This document shows positions 23,001 through 33,354 of a stretch of DNA of 64,000 bases, one piece after another. Where the stretch lies: the NCBI GenBank assembly GCA_009746045.1, contig RPFO01000167.1, positions 3,041,860-3,105,859 on the forward strand. Reading direction: 5' to 3'. The notes below the pieces were generated by a model. That model ran no database searches. It worked only from the letters and a program-made list of their open reading frames with translations, and was not told where the DNA came from. Each line of letters starts with the position of its first letter. The stretch's first letter is position 1. Position numbers and translations under genes: made by a program. This stretch comes from Mesostigma viride. Taxonomy: Eukaryota > Streptophyta > Mesostigmatophyceae > Mesostigmatales > Mesostigmataceae.

Positions 23001-23029
23001 GCCCACGAGCAGCTGGTCGCGGCGGCCAT
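17033..23029 (-). CDS. FAD-dependent oxidoreductase, plant lycopene-cyclase-like family, six exons
   Basis: The protein follows the plant family annotated as FAD/NAD(P)-binding or lycopene beta/epsilon cyclase-like, a presumed plastid enzyme whose substrate is not established. Exons (minus strand): 23029-22261, 21500-21154, 19940-19806, 18819-18718, 18327-17797, 17308-17033. All introns are GT-AG and phases close to 719 residues. The N-terminus (about 60-130 residues, Arg/Ser/Ala-rich) suits a transit peptide. The dinucleotide-binding motif is C137-GGTLG in DVAVCGGTLG, followed by VVERG and the family signature GREQEWNISRKEL. LDAMGNFSPIV, the GPTDRTTYLFAYLD exon, the FDRILQIGDASGIQ exon and SFGGFGSLTRHL are all present. 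Exon 5 has a Gly/Ser-rich insert with a short poly-Ser run. The start is the first ATG; a GTG-initiated extension is not favoured. Head-to-head with the GTPase gene. Family membership is secure; activity is not inferred. Confidence 0.9.
17440..17746 (-). repeat. Echoes of oxidoreductase exon 5 donor edge
   Basis: The real exon end (GACCCCGTCATGATGCCC..CTGCAG/GTATCA, ending at 17797) is echoed on the minus strand at 17712-17745 and 17444-17475. Both retain CTGCA preceded by a GCCC-like block. Confidence 0.7.
18450..18655 (-). repeat. Echoes of oxidoreductase exon 4 donor and exon 5 acceptor edges
   Basis: At 18620-18650 the minus strand repeats GACGCCAGCGGGATCCAG/GTGC, the end of exon 4. At 18450-18477 it repeats GGCAGTCCCC.CTCTCCTTTGG, the start of exon 5. 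Both lie inside the single intron between those exons and both keep splice dinucleotides. Confidence 0.75.
19400..19421. repeat. Poly-C run in oxidoreductase intron
   Basis: About 21 consecutive C residues on the + strand (G run in the sense strand). Confidence 0.9.
20190..20290. repeat. Tandem repeat in oxidoreductase intron 2
   Basis: Three copies of a ~46-bp unit containing GGTACCACTAATATGA and CATATATGAAGG. Confidence 0.85.
20531..21141 (-). repeat. Echoes of oxidoreductase exon 2 donor edge
   Basis: The real edge on the minus strand is TTCTGGGAGGCGTTCCC..TCC/GTATG, ending at 21154. Related GGGAGGCG(T/C)TCCCC segments occur at 20945-20975, 20870-20892 and 20531-20556, with a weaker one at 20672-20700. 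A block GCCTCCTTGTCACTTTTTGG, which follows the real donor, recurs next to several of them. Confidence 0.7.
21790..21930. repeat. 21-bp tandem repeat in oxidoreductase intron 1
   Basis: About six copies of a 21-bp unit around GCTTCTGCTGGCATCACTA with substitutions. Confidence 0.85.
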
Positions 23030-23795
23030 GACTGACGTGCACACTCCTGTCCGTCGACAGCAGGGCTATGTAAAGGTGACCAGCCAGGCAAATAAGCCAA
23101 ACTGAGGGCTTCTCGTCCACCATTACCTTGTTCTAGTTAGCCTGAAATCCCGGTCACATGCCTTTAAGAGGTTGACGTGGCACCCGCGAGCCCTTCCAGC
23201 GTGGCAGTTGCCGACGCTCGCAAACATGTTTTTTTTCTGTAGACTGTTCCAAGAGTTTGCGTGCACACGTGTGTACACTTTAGAGCCCAGGACGGTCGGG
23301 GCTGAGTACCCGAACGGCATTAGGGTTGTTGTTGTTGTTGCTACAAGTGTTTGCTTGTGTATTTCTCACTTGGTCGAATCAGCAAAAGTGCTGCGTTGGC
23401 AGCACGTGGGGCAGTGGCAACTGGCAGCACCGTTTGGTGGGTGGAGCACTTTCTCACGGTGCTGGCATGGCGAAGCGGACTGCACGGGCCGCCGCTGAGA
23501 GCGTCGGGAGTCGGAAAAAGGGCAATGGCAGCGTGTCGCAGCGCAAACTCGAGACAATACTACGTTGAAAGCCAGGCCAGTGTGACAATTTTAATCAGGA
23601 TGCACTCGACAACGGGCGGCGCGGAACGGCTATGAGCTTCTGGCCGGTAGCACCTGCAAAAGGCATTTGTTGAAAATCGTCCCTCCATTAGAAACAGGCA
23701 CTTGAATGCTGTGCCTTCTATAAATTTCTGTCTAAACCAAGCTCGTATCATTCGTTACTTTGGTAGCGGTGCCTTGCCTTGCCCGCCGCATAATT
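23030..23795. promoter_or_regulatory. Shared divergent promoter region
   Basis: 766 bp separate the start codons of the minus-strand oxidoreductase and the plus-strand BipA/TypA GTPase. No other gene is seen. The interval contains a short GTT run near 23326-23340. A common regulatory region is an inference from spacing and orientation. Confidence 0.55.
23719..23725 (+). promoter_or_regulatory. Candidate TATA box for the BipA/TypA gene
   Basis: CTATAAA lies 71-77 bp upstream of the ATG at 23796. Position and sequence fit a TATA element; no transcript data are available. Confidence 0.4.
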
Positions 23796-26700
23796 ATGGC
23801 GAGACGGGTGCCGCTGCTGCTCTGTCAATCCCTCGTGCGGGCTGCTCGGGCGGGTTTTAACCCTGCTGCCGTGCACGTGCCCACGTTTCACAACTCTCCG
23901 AGCTGCACGGCCGCGGCAGTGGCAACATGCCGTGCATTCCCGTTCTCGTCGCTCGCAGAGCCGGCCGGGACCACGGCCGGCGCGCAGGAACTCACGAAGG
24001 CCGTGACCGGGGTCCGGTGTGCGGCCATCATCGCCCACGTCGACCACGGGAAAACGACCCTCATGGACCGGCTGTTGACGCAATGCAGCGGCGCGGCCGT
24101 GACGGAGCGCTGCATGGACTCCAGCGCGCAGGAGCAGGAACGCGGGATCACCATCACGTCCAAGTACACGTCACTCCAGTGGAAAGGCGTCACGCTGAAC
24201 ATCGTCGACACGCCCGGCCACGCCGACTTCGGTGGCGAGGTGGAGCGGGTGCTGGACATGGTTGACGGCACCGTGCTGCTGGTGGACGCCCTGGAGGGTC
24301 CCCTGGCGCAGACCAAGTTCGTGCTTGCCAAGGCCCTCCAGCGCAACATCCGGCCCATTGTCGTACTGAACAAAGTGGACCGCGACACAGTGACCAAGGA
24401 GCGGTGCGAGCAGGTGGGTGGGTGGACACCTGGCGCTCTCCTAGTACATATTCACTAGGGGCGGGACGAGCGGGTGGGTGGTGGGTGATGATACAGTACG
24501 ACACAGTGACCAAAAAGCGATGCGAGCAGCTGGGTGGGTCACGTGGGTGGGTGGGTGGGTGGGATGGGACACACAGCGCTCTCCCAGTACATCTTCGTTA
24601 GGGGCGGGGCGAGCAGGTAGGCATACGTGGCATTTTTCCATTCGCGACGGTTTTTCCATTCGCGACGGAATGGGAACTACTGGCGAGCAGGGGCGTGATG
24701 ATGTACCTGATAATTAAATTACCTGATGATATACCTGACAATTGAATTGAACACTTTACCACTTATATCGAGCCGGTGAGTAATGATACACTTGAGAAGA
24801 ATTGAACACATTGAACCGAGTATATGTTCTCCACCCCCTTCCTACTGCAGGCCGAGAGCAGCATTCCTGACCTGTTCGCATCGACGTGTGGTGATGTATG
24901 GTAGTATGATGACAACCCCCCTGACCAATCAAGTAATTTCTCTTATATTCGTGTATAATCTTTCGCATGCACGCAGGGAGCGACATCTTTGACCAGTTTG
25001 CGTCCCTATGTGATGATTGACCCTGTACATGATGACCCCTATGTGATGATTCGCCCCCTACTTGGTGACCCCCCTACTTGCGATGACTGACCCCCCTACT
25101 TGATGACCGGCATGTGATGATTGAACCCCGTGTCATGTCTAGAACGCGAACTTATGACTCTCGCTCACATACGCACATTCTGGTGTATTCGTAATTATTC
25201 CGCTGCCTTGCAGTCAGAAAGCGACATCTTCGACCTGTTTGCCTCGCTGGGTGCCACCGACGAGCAGCTCGACTTCCCCGTACTCTACGCGTCCGCGCGT
25301 CAAGGGTGGGCCTCCCGGACATTCACAAAGCAAGGGGAGTCCATGGCCCCCCTCCTCGACACGATTCTAGCGCACGTGCCTCCCCCCCGCGCCCCCGCCG
25401 ACCCATCTGCGCCATTCTCCATGCTCGTGTCCATGCTCGAGAAGGACAACTTCTTCGGCCGGATCGCCACTGGGTCGGTCCGAAGCGGGTCCGTCCAAGT
25501 TGGGGACCAAGTCGTCGTGATGGCGCGCGATTTCGGCGCCCCCGGGGGTCCCGCCACCCTCAAGGAGAAAGCCAAAGTCACAAAGGTGTTCACGCGACGG
25601 GCGATGCAGCGGATAGAATTACCGTCGGCGTCCGCTGGAGACATCGTCTCAATCGCAGGGTTATCCCTCGCGTCTGTCACCGACACTGTGGCGTCGCCAA
25701 CAGTAGAACGGCCGCTGCCGTCGAGCCCGATCGACCCCCCCACGATCTCGATGGCGTTCAGCGTGAACTCGTCCCCCCTGGCAGGGCGCGAGGGTCGCCA
25801 GCTTAACGGTTCCAAGATTGGGGAGCGGCTGATGGCGGAGGCTGAGACGAACGTCAGCATACGTGTCGAGCCTACGCCGGACAAGGACTCGTACATCGTG
25901 CAGGGTCGCGGGGAGCTGCAGCTGGGGGTTCTCTTGGAGACGATGCGGAGGGAAGGGTTTGAGTTGTCAGTGTCGCCTCCCAAGGTGCTGTTCCGGGAAG
26001 GGGAGGGCGGCCAGAAGCTGGAGCCGGTCGAGGAGGTGATGGTGGAGGTGGAGGACCAGTACACGGGCGTGGTCATCCAGGTGAGGGGGTGATGCCGTAA
26101 CTATTATAATCAGTCAGTTAGTTTACTCAATACTGTTTACGATGGTTATTCGTGTGAGGAGGTAATGGTGGAGGTGGGCGTGGATGGCCAGATCCGGGCG
26201 TGGTCATCCAGGTGAGGGAAAAATCGATACAAACATCCAAAGCTTGTCTATTTGTAGTGGTCATCCAAGGGAGGGGAAGATGGATACAAAAATCCAGATC
26301 TTGTCATTTTGTAGTCGTCATCCAGGTGGGGGCGGGGGGCCAGGCCTGCTTGTCATGTGCTTAGGATGCATGCGGTTTCTGTGATGTGCACCCCAAGATG
26401 TTGTGTCTAACTACGACTCTGCTGCTATGATCTTCGCTAGGTCGCAGGGCTTGTCGGAGCCCCTGTGCATGGTCTTAAGGCCATCATGCGTTTTCAGGTC
26501 ACATCATCGTTTCCACGGTGTCCCGCGCACCTCTGATGTGCATACCTCTGGTAATGCGCACCTCTGATGTGCTAGTGTTATTTGTAGTCGGACCGGCCCG
26601 CTTGTACTACTAGTCTCTCGGCATCCCTCTGTTTTATGTCACAAACACTGTGCAGTACTTACCGGCCCGCTTGTACTACCTCTCTCGGTATCCCTCTGTT

Positions 26701-27738
26701 TCATGTCACAAACACTCTGCAGTACTTTACCGGCCCGCTTGTACTACTAGTCTCTCGGCATCCCTCTGTTTTATGTCACCAACACTGTGCAGTACTTTAC
26801 CGGCCCGCTTGTACTACCTCTCTCGGTATCCCTCTGTTTTATGTCACCAACACTCTGCAGTACTTTACCGGCCCGCTTGTACTACGTCTCTCGGTATCCC
26901 TCTGTTTTATGTCACAAACTCTCTGCAGTACTTTTTTTGTTGTTGTTTTTGCAGTCGTCTTGGATAGTGCGATGACGCGGAGTTGCCATCTGCGACTCCT
27001 GACCTGGGTCAGTGAGTCGCGCCACTTGCCTTTGCGGGTGAAGTATCCGCGTAGAAAAGTACCTCATCGGGTACTCCGTGGCATGCTAAGTGCATGTTCA
27101 CTTACTTACTTTTTTGGTATGCTACAAAATGCTGTTGCTGCTGTCCCTTCGTATGTCCGCAGGGCATGTCGGATCGGCGTGCGGAGCTGGTCAACATGAT
27201 CGCCGACCCCCACTCGGGCCGCACTCGCCTCAACTTCCTCGCCCCCAGCCGCGGCCTGCTCGGCTACCGGTCCGTCTTCAACACTGATACCCATGGGACC
27301 GGGCTCATGCACCGCGCGTTTCACGCCTTCGAGCCCATGCGGGGGCCCCTAGACAATGTCCGCAAGGGCGTGTTAGTGTCCATGGCATCCGGCACGTCCA
27401 CCACGTACGCGCTAGCGACGCTTGAGGCCCGCGGGACGCTATTTATAGGCCCCGGGCAGGAGGTCTACGAGGGCATGATAATAGGGGAGCATTCGCGGGA
27501 AAACGATTTAGACGTGAACCCTGTCAAAGCAAAGCAGGTCACGAATATGAGGTCGGCGGGCGCGGAGGATATTGTGCAGCTCACCCCCCCCCGGTTGATA
27601 CCGTTAGAGGCAGCGATTGGGTATGTGAGGCCGGACGAGCTGATCGAAATCACGCCAAAGAGTATACGGCTGCGCAAGCGAGTGTTGGACACGGGGGTGC
27701 GCAAGTCGCAGACGCGGGGCGGGACCCAGAAGGAATAG
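23796..27738 (+). CDS. TYPA: BipA/TypA-type translational GTPase, organelle-directed, three exons
   Basis: Ribosome-binding GTPase of the EF-G-like TypA/BipA family. It most resembles the plant member with an organellar presequence. Exons: 23796-24413, 25214-26080, 27163-27738; GT-AG and in phase, 686 residues, the usual family length plus a presequence. The first ~80 residues are Arg/Ala/Ser-rich with few acids (mitochondrial or plastid targeting). GTPase motifs follow: G1 AHVDHGKT, G2 in [10 protein letters not shown]3 DTPGHADF, G4 NKVD, G5-like YASA. Domain II, the EF-G-like domain ([11 protein letters not shown]-type element, here [11 protein letters not shown]) and the BipA C-terminal domain ([70 protein letters not shown]) are all present. 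The upstream in-frame TTG is not used; the first ATG is. No broken residue was seen. Confidence 0.95.
24496..24530 (+). repeat. Echo of BipA exon 1 donor edge
   Basis: CGACACAGTGACCAA..GCG.TGCGAGCAG repeats the end of exon 1 (24382-24413). The donor GT is changed to CT, so this copy should be splice-dead. It lies 83 bp into the intron. Confidence 0.85.
24845..25010 (+). repeat. Two echoes of BipA exon 2 acceptor edge
   Basis: The real start of exon 2 (TTGCAG/TCAGAAAGCGACATCTTCGACCTG) is echoed at 24845-24890 (CTGCAG then GAGAGCAGCATTCCTGACCTG) and at 24970-25010 (CGCAG then GGAGCGACATCTTTGACCAG). Both keep AG and several codons of reading frame before diverging. Confidence 0.85.
25003..25130 (+). 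repeat. Short degenerate tandem repeat in BipA intron 1
   Basis: Several imperfect copies of a ~20-26-bp unit of the form CCCCTA..TGATGATTGACCC. Confidence 0.7.
26156..26335 (+). repeat. Echoes of BipA exon 2 donor edge
   Basis: 26156-26216 repeats GAGGAGGT.ATGGTGGAGGTG and CGTGGTCATCCAG/GTGAGG from the exon 2 end at 26080 and keeps a full donor. Shorter GTGGTCATCCA and GTCGTCATCCAG/GTGGG copies lie at 26260-26275 and 26316-26332. Confidence 0.85.
26593..26935 (+). repeat. 67-71-bp tandem repeat in BipA intron 2
   Basis: Five copies starting at CCGGCCCGCTTGTACTAC, with intervals of about 67-72 bp. Copies with and without a short ACTAGT insertion tend to alternate. Confidence 0.9.
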
Positions 27739-27825
27739 CCTACAGCGCACTCGGTGCTTTCATGCGGCTAGCCCAGGGGTTTGTCAGCTTTGATGCATGC
27801 TAGCTGACCTTGATAAGCGAAATTA

Positions 27826-28031
27826 TCAAAGAGACAACCAGCGCAGGCCAGAAATCGGGAGAATCCGGACCATGGTAGCTCGAGCCTGCCGTTATCTTTT
27901 CCGCGTTTTCGAGTCGTTCAGGATGATGAAGATGAATGGTGATGGAAATGTGTATCCTTGTGCATTGAAATTATGGCTGGCTTACGTGTGGAGCGACTAG
28001 ATGACCTAGACGGTGGGGCCGGAAACAGCAT
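27826..28031 (+). repeat. Dispersed repeat B, copy 1, in BipA 3' flank
   Basis: About 205 bp from GAGACAACCAGCGCAGGCC to GGTGGGGCCGGAAACAG. Matched almost throughout at 33690-33906. Its first ~50 bp recur at 28137-28188 and near 47106-47145. It lies ~90 bp after the BipA stop. No coding content was seen. Confidence 0.85.
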
Positions 28032-28136
28032 GCATTATATTTCCATCATTTGGCCTCGCGAAGCCAAGGCCGGGCGTGACAGCTAATTCTCATGGAATAG
28101 ATGTTATATATCAATATGATCGAGATCAAGTGCATG

Positions 28137-28188
28137 GTATATCAAAGAGACAACCAGCGCAGGCCAGACATCGGGAGAATCCGGATTA
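28137..28188 (+). repeat. Dispersed repeat B, 5' fragment
   Basis: Only the leading ~50 bp (GAGACAACCAGCGCAGGCC to GAGAATCCGG) are present, preceded by TATATCAA as in other copies. Confidence 0.75.
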
Positions 28189-28189
28189 A

Positions 28190-28880
28190 TCGTAGTATAG
28201 AGCTTTGACATGGCTCTGTATATAGGTTTATAGCTGGGCGTTTGCTTTGGTTTGAGTGATTTCACTCTGCTGTAAGTAATTATATTTTCATAATATATAT
28301 TAATCGGACTAAAACTGGCTTTTGGTTCTCAATTCGATCTCAAATTCTCAGAGGGGGCGGGGGCGGGGGCCGAGATTAATTAAGAGATATCTTGAAATAA
28401 AAAAAGAGGCGTGCCTCTATCAAGATACATTTTCAGAGGCCAGTTTTGATGAGCGTTAATTTGTAGTATTGTACGACAACATGTCAAGGGTGACGGAAAG
28501 TACTGAAGTCGCGGAGACGTTTCTAGATGGCGAAATTACATATTATGCGGTGTACCCTGGGTATACCTCCAGCGATATCGGTGTCAGATTTGAATGGTGT
28601 AGTGGATTGGTGGTACTGCACGACAGTAGTGGACGGAGTTCCCGGTCTGGCAAGCGGATTTGCATCTCACGTTCGATCAGAAAAGGGCTCCGGTACACGA
28701 CGCGGCACGACGTTGTAAAAAGGCTCGCAGAAAAGAATCCTAGGCGACTATTTGGCGCCGCGTCGGCCTTGACGTTGTTTGCTTCATTGGATCTGCATCT
28801 ACGGCGTTCGTGGGTCTTTTCCAAACCCGGTTGATGAGACTTAACGGAATTAAAAGTCGGGGATAAAAGCACTTGATCCT
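28190..28880. other. Intergenic stretch without a recognised gene
   Basis: AT-rich sequence with a GGGGGC-rich patch near 28350. A + strand ORF of ~117 codons from an ATG at 28481 has no family resemblance I recognise and no splice context, so I do not call it. Confidence 0.4.
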
Positions 28881-29190
28881 TTGTACGCTCATTTGCCCCA
28901 TGTTTCCCACATTCTTAGGCACAGGCGCCTGGGCCTAGCCGGGCACCTGGCCCGCACAGATCAGGTAGACACATCAGATAGACTAGCTGGCACCAAGCCC
29001 GCCCAGCCTGCATGGGTGTTATGTCCTCACCTGGCGTGCCCCAGGCCGCGCGCGGCAGGGCCGCCACCCGTGGACTTTTCGTGATAGACTCGGCATGGAC
29101 ATGTGCTACCCTAGCTAGACGTGACGGGCTCACACCCGGGCAGCCTAGCTCCTGGTTTGTCTGTAATATGGAGGCAGATGGTACGCAACA
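28880..29190 (+). mobile_element. LINE ORF2 3' fragment
   Basis: Encodes a GLAGHLARTDQVDT segment matching VGHLARTSQVDT in the LINE at 41,330-41,400. The same DNA occurs reversed at 15,420-15,690. Degenerate and without a complete ORF. Confidence 0.7.
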
Positions 29191-29218
29191 AAAGCCACGA
29201 GCCACGAGGTAACCATGG

Positions 29219-30305
29219 CTGACGGCCTCACCGCCCAGGCGGTGAAGGATCGACATCGATCGCTGCCCAGCCGGCATCTGCTGGCCCGGCCGGCGATGCT
29301 CCCTCCACCTGGTCGGACTTGCATCATACCGGCCACCTCCACCACCTCCACCATCGCGGCACAGCTCAAGCAACAAGCCCTCGACCTTCGCGAGGAGGCC
29401 GACATCACCCAGCGCAGCCACAATGTCATCGTCAAGCACTTCGACCAGCCGGCAGGTGAGACCTCGACGATCGAGCCTTCTCACGGCATTTAAGCGCGAC
29501 ATTCTTGCCCCATGCAACTCACTGGTGAGCTGCGGATGTCGGCCGCTGTCCGCCTCCCCCGCGAGCGGGGTAAGGCTGGCCCGGCACCCGTGCTCCTCAC
29601 CTTTAAGTACATGGCGGACAAGCTGTCGTTCCTTAAATGCTGCAAGAAGCTCTCGGGGTCTCGCTTCACGCTGGACGACGACTTGACCCTGACCCAGCAA
29701 CAGCGGCGACGCGAGCTATGGCCGACCTACAGTTCAGCTCTGGCAGAGCGCAGGGGGGAAGCCGGTATACTGGAGGGGGGCGGTCATCCACGTTGACCAC
29801 AAGCCATGGCAGGCCCCTCCTGCCACCTCAGACTAGGGAATTTATATACCAGTAGTGTAGATTAGTCAGGCTTAGCCTAGCTAGCATGTGGCCCACGCAC
29901 ATGTGCGCCCATAATGGCCCCCATCGGGATGATGCCTTCAGAATCTAGCCACGCCCTGCCTATAATGAAACCTCCCATGGATGTTGCACTAAGAATTTAG
30001 CCATGCTATGCCTATGCAGAGAGACGCTCTCTGTCTAGAAGCCATGCCCTAGCTCTTGTATAATAGCCATGGTGATCTTCCTCCCCCGTGCCAGGATATA
30101 TCCCCCCCCTTAGTTGGGTTGAACCCGAGACAGCATGGTGGTGCCGGTGCCCTTGAGGCACCTAGAGCAAGTGTACGTTGCTTATGTATTGACCACTCTT
30201 GCAGGAAGTAGCCCAGAATGTATTAAAAGCCATATGCCGGGCCCCTTCTCCGGGATATGTGCTTCATGTACTCCCAACGGAGTAGTGTTATTAATTAATT
30301 AATTA
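29219..30305 (+). mobile_element. LINE remnant 1: degenerate ORF1 plus 3' UTR and TTAA tail
   Basis: 29219-29800 is a frameshifted ORF1-like region (MADGL start; later KAGPAPVLLTF, LDDDLTLTQQQRRREL) matching the intact ORF1 at 37099-38060. No reverse transcriptase follows. A ~500-bp 3' UTR ends in ATATGTGCTTCATG, CTCCCAACGGAG and TTAATTAATTAATTAA at 30290-30305. Confidence 0.75.
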
Positions 30306-31128
30306 ATGGCTTCAGGACGGCGGAGCTCATAACTCAATTTCACGTTTGAGCACCGAATTCGGCTGTGAATATCACAATCGCTTCGTCTTTCTAAGACGCA
30401 CATGCTGATATAATTTCCCGAAGCTATCACGCAATATATGGCGAGAAAACGCTCCTCCGCGCAACGCATCCTGGCGGCTGCACTCGGCCCTGAAAATACG
30501 TCTGCAGCTCTGGCTGCAGCTTCGCCCTCCGGCCCAGAGGGCAGCGGCGCCACTAGCCAAGCCCTAGTGGTCGCTCAGCCCCCCGGCCGGGCTCGGCCTC
30601 GCCCGCAGCGTCGCCTGAGCCCAAGCGCAGTCGCCCTGCCGAGCCGACCTGGGAAGAGTTCGACTTTGGGCGCCATGCAGCCAGCCCGGCTACTAGCTCA
30701 CCCACGACAAGATCCTGCATGAGCTACGTGATCTGGGGATCAACCTACGTTTCACGAGGGCGCCTCGCTTATGGAACTGTGCAAGCAGCTCTTCCACCAG
30801 GCGGTCGCCTCGTCAATGCTTTCCTTCAGAGGCGCCCATTCGACTACATCTTCACCGCCCCCCGCCCCGGCCGGCCGACTGCAAGTTCATTTGCCCTAGC
30901 TTCTCCCTGAGCCTTGGACGCTCCATCGAGGAGCTCTGGCCCCTCCAGCCCATCACCACCACCTTGACCGAATCCTCCATCGGCGCTCACTCCTTATAAG
31001 GAGGCCCTCGAGCAGCACGTGGCCCCTCTCGCTGCAGATGTGGCGGCCATGCATGCATGGGCTGCACGCTGACTGCCGAGCTCCCCCTCCACCATCTCCA
31101 CCGCCACCTCCACCCCGGCGCCCTCCTC

Positions 31129-32482
31129 CAGTGATGATTCATACGCGATACGCGTCGTACGCGGCCCCAGGTGTATAATGTATAATACGCGGTGTATAAT
31201 GTATTATACGCTGATCGTACGCTAACCGTTGAAAACCCCTTTTTTGGCATGATTTTGAGGGGTTTTCAACATTCTGAGCAACCAAGCATAGTCTGCTGGT
31301 GTTTTTCCATACCTTTTGCCTATACATGACATATATAGCATGACCTTTTGCATCGCCACCACTACCTAAATACAAGCTTAGTTTCTAACGGTCTAACTTG
31401 ATAGTTTCTCTTCAAAATCGAGACAACATGCAACTAAGTATCAATACCAGTATCAATGCACAACTCACTGGAAAGGATAATAAATTTGTAGAACTCAAGA
31501 TATGCATGCACTATACATTGCCCCGAGGTGTCGATGACATTGAAGGGCGTCGATGGCATTGAAAGGCGCAAATGAATGCCTCGCACAGCTCCTCGTCCAG
31601 CTGCTCTTTGCTGAGCCCATAAGGTGCGGGCAAATTACCGTCGGTGGATTGGCCCTTTGATGATCCGCTTGGCCCAGCCGCCCCAGCAGCGCGCCCCGAG
31701 GTGTTGCTGGCATGAGGGGACACCCAGTTAGAGGCGTCGGTTTCTACAACGTCTGCAAGCCTGTCTTTAAGTGCCGCCCGCACATCAGCCTGCTTCTTGG
31801 CGTCACTAGTCGCCTTCCTCTTCCTGGTATTGCTTTCCTTCTCCGCCTGCTCGACCAGCAGCCTGTAACGGAGTACTCCATCATCCATGTAGTAGTTATT
31901 TGTCTGCTGCCGATTCTTGAGGATGCGCTCTTTGCTAATGTATGTCCAGACAGTTTCGGATGTGGCCTCTTCTTCATCGGGCCGCACATCATCATCGTGT
32001 TCCATTGACTCACGTGTAAGCCATGCCTGGATGTCGATATGCTACGATCTAGGTGCCAGACGACCACGACGTTGCTGGCACACCTTATCACCTTCTTGAT
32101 CCAGATAAATAGGTGTACGTTTATTTCCAAATATACTGTTGCTTAGGTATCACCCTCTTGATGATGAATCTTCAGCCTTCCCGCCTTCACCTTCCCGCCT
32201 TCACAAGTCACAATGAACGCGCTTTTAGCTTTAGTGCACTATACACTAGCTAGCTCATCACGCAATTATTTGTTCCTACTACAGGTCGGCGCGCCGCAGT
32301 CTAGGCAAGCAAATGCACCCACCTCGTAAGCCAAAAATATGCCAAAAAATACGCGAAAATACGCAAAAATACGCAAAAATACGCGTTTGCGTATGAAAGT
32401 ACCCCATTTTCATACGCGCCGCGTGCGTATCGCGTATAATACGCTTCATACGGCGTATAATACGGCGTATGAATCATCACTG
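31129..32482 (-). mobile_element. hAT-like transposon A
   Basis: Bounded by CAGTGATGATTCATACGC and its perfect inverse, and flanked by 8-bp target duplications CCCTCCTC (31121-31128 and 32483-32490). CAGTG ends plus an 8-bp duplication fit the hAT superfamily. Subterminal regions are packed with CGTATTATACG/ATACGC motifs. 1,354 bp; no transposase. It is inserted in LINE remnant 2. Confidence 0.88.
31511..32005 (-). CDS. Small protein encoded in hAT-like element A
   Basis: 164 codons from ATG at 32005. The sequence is acidic at the start (MEHDDDVRPDEEE), followed by a charged helical region (TVWTYISKERILKN, KESNTRKRKATSDAKKQADVRAALKDRL). It does not show hAT transposase motifs (no DDE region or BED finger). 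The same protein is encoded by element B, which argues for a real gene. An upstream ATG used in B is separated by a stop here. Function unknown. Confidence 0.5.
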   Translation of the reverse strand: MEHDDDVRPDEEEATSETVWTYISKERILKNRQQTNNYYMDDGVLRYRLLVEQAEKESNTRKRKATSDAKKQADVRAALKDRLADVVETDASNWVSPHASNTSGRAAGAAGPSGSSKGQSTDGNLPAPYGLSKEQLDEELCEAFICAFQCHRRPSMSSTPRGNV

Positions 32483-33354
32483 CCCTCCTCGCCTCCTCCA
32501 CCGGCCACCACCCTCACCTCCGCCCGGCGCCATCACCGCCCATCCAGTCTCCGCGACATGATTCGCCCAGCGCTAGGCTCAAGGACAACGCCATCGCCAT
32601 CGAGGTCCTGCAAAACACCGCAAGCGTCACCGCCAAGGCGGTGAAGGACATTGCCACCAACTGAGCCAGCACCCACTGGCCTGGCTGGCGATGCGCGCTA
32701 GCCCCCCCCCCAGACCTGGGCGGACATGCTTAAGCAACACACCACCTCGAGGTGGTGGATCCACCACCTCCGCCGTCGCAGCCCAGCTCCAGCAGCGGCA
32801 TGCGCTTGACCTCCGCGAGGAGGCTGAGCTCGCCAAGCGCAGCCGATTTATTTAAACGTCATCGTCCTGAACTTCGACATGGAGGAAGGTAAAAATTCCG
32901 AGAAGCTTGCGCGTGCGTTTGAGAGAGAAATCCTTGGCCGTCGCATGGGCCTTACTGGTGAAATCGCCGGAGCTGGTCGCCCATGCACCGCCTTCCCCGC
33001 GCGCGGGGTATACTAAGGCAGGGGCGCCCCCGCTCAGCCTTCTCACCCGGCGGACAAGACTTATTTTCTCAGACGCCGCAAGCGGCTCGAGAAGACTCAC
33101 TTCACCCCAAACGACGGCTTGACCCTGGCGCAGCAACAACGGCGACGGGAGTACGTTATGGCCGACCTACGGCTCCAGCTCCGGCAGACCACGGCGATGA
33201 TTCGAAGAAGCCGGTGTACTGGAAGGGGGCGGCCATCTATTATACGTCGGCCACAAGCCATGGCACGCAAACCCCGCCGGCGACCGGACCCCGGCGACTC
33301 CAGACGCCCCAGCTTAGTAGGGGAATACAGCAGTATAGTAGCGATATTCGTTTA

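Noticed and set aside
28481-28834. Hypothetical 117-residue protein
   Set aside because: Open frame but no recognised family, no splice context and a mobile-element neighbourhood; could be chance.
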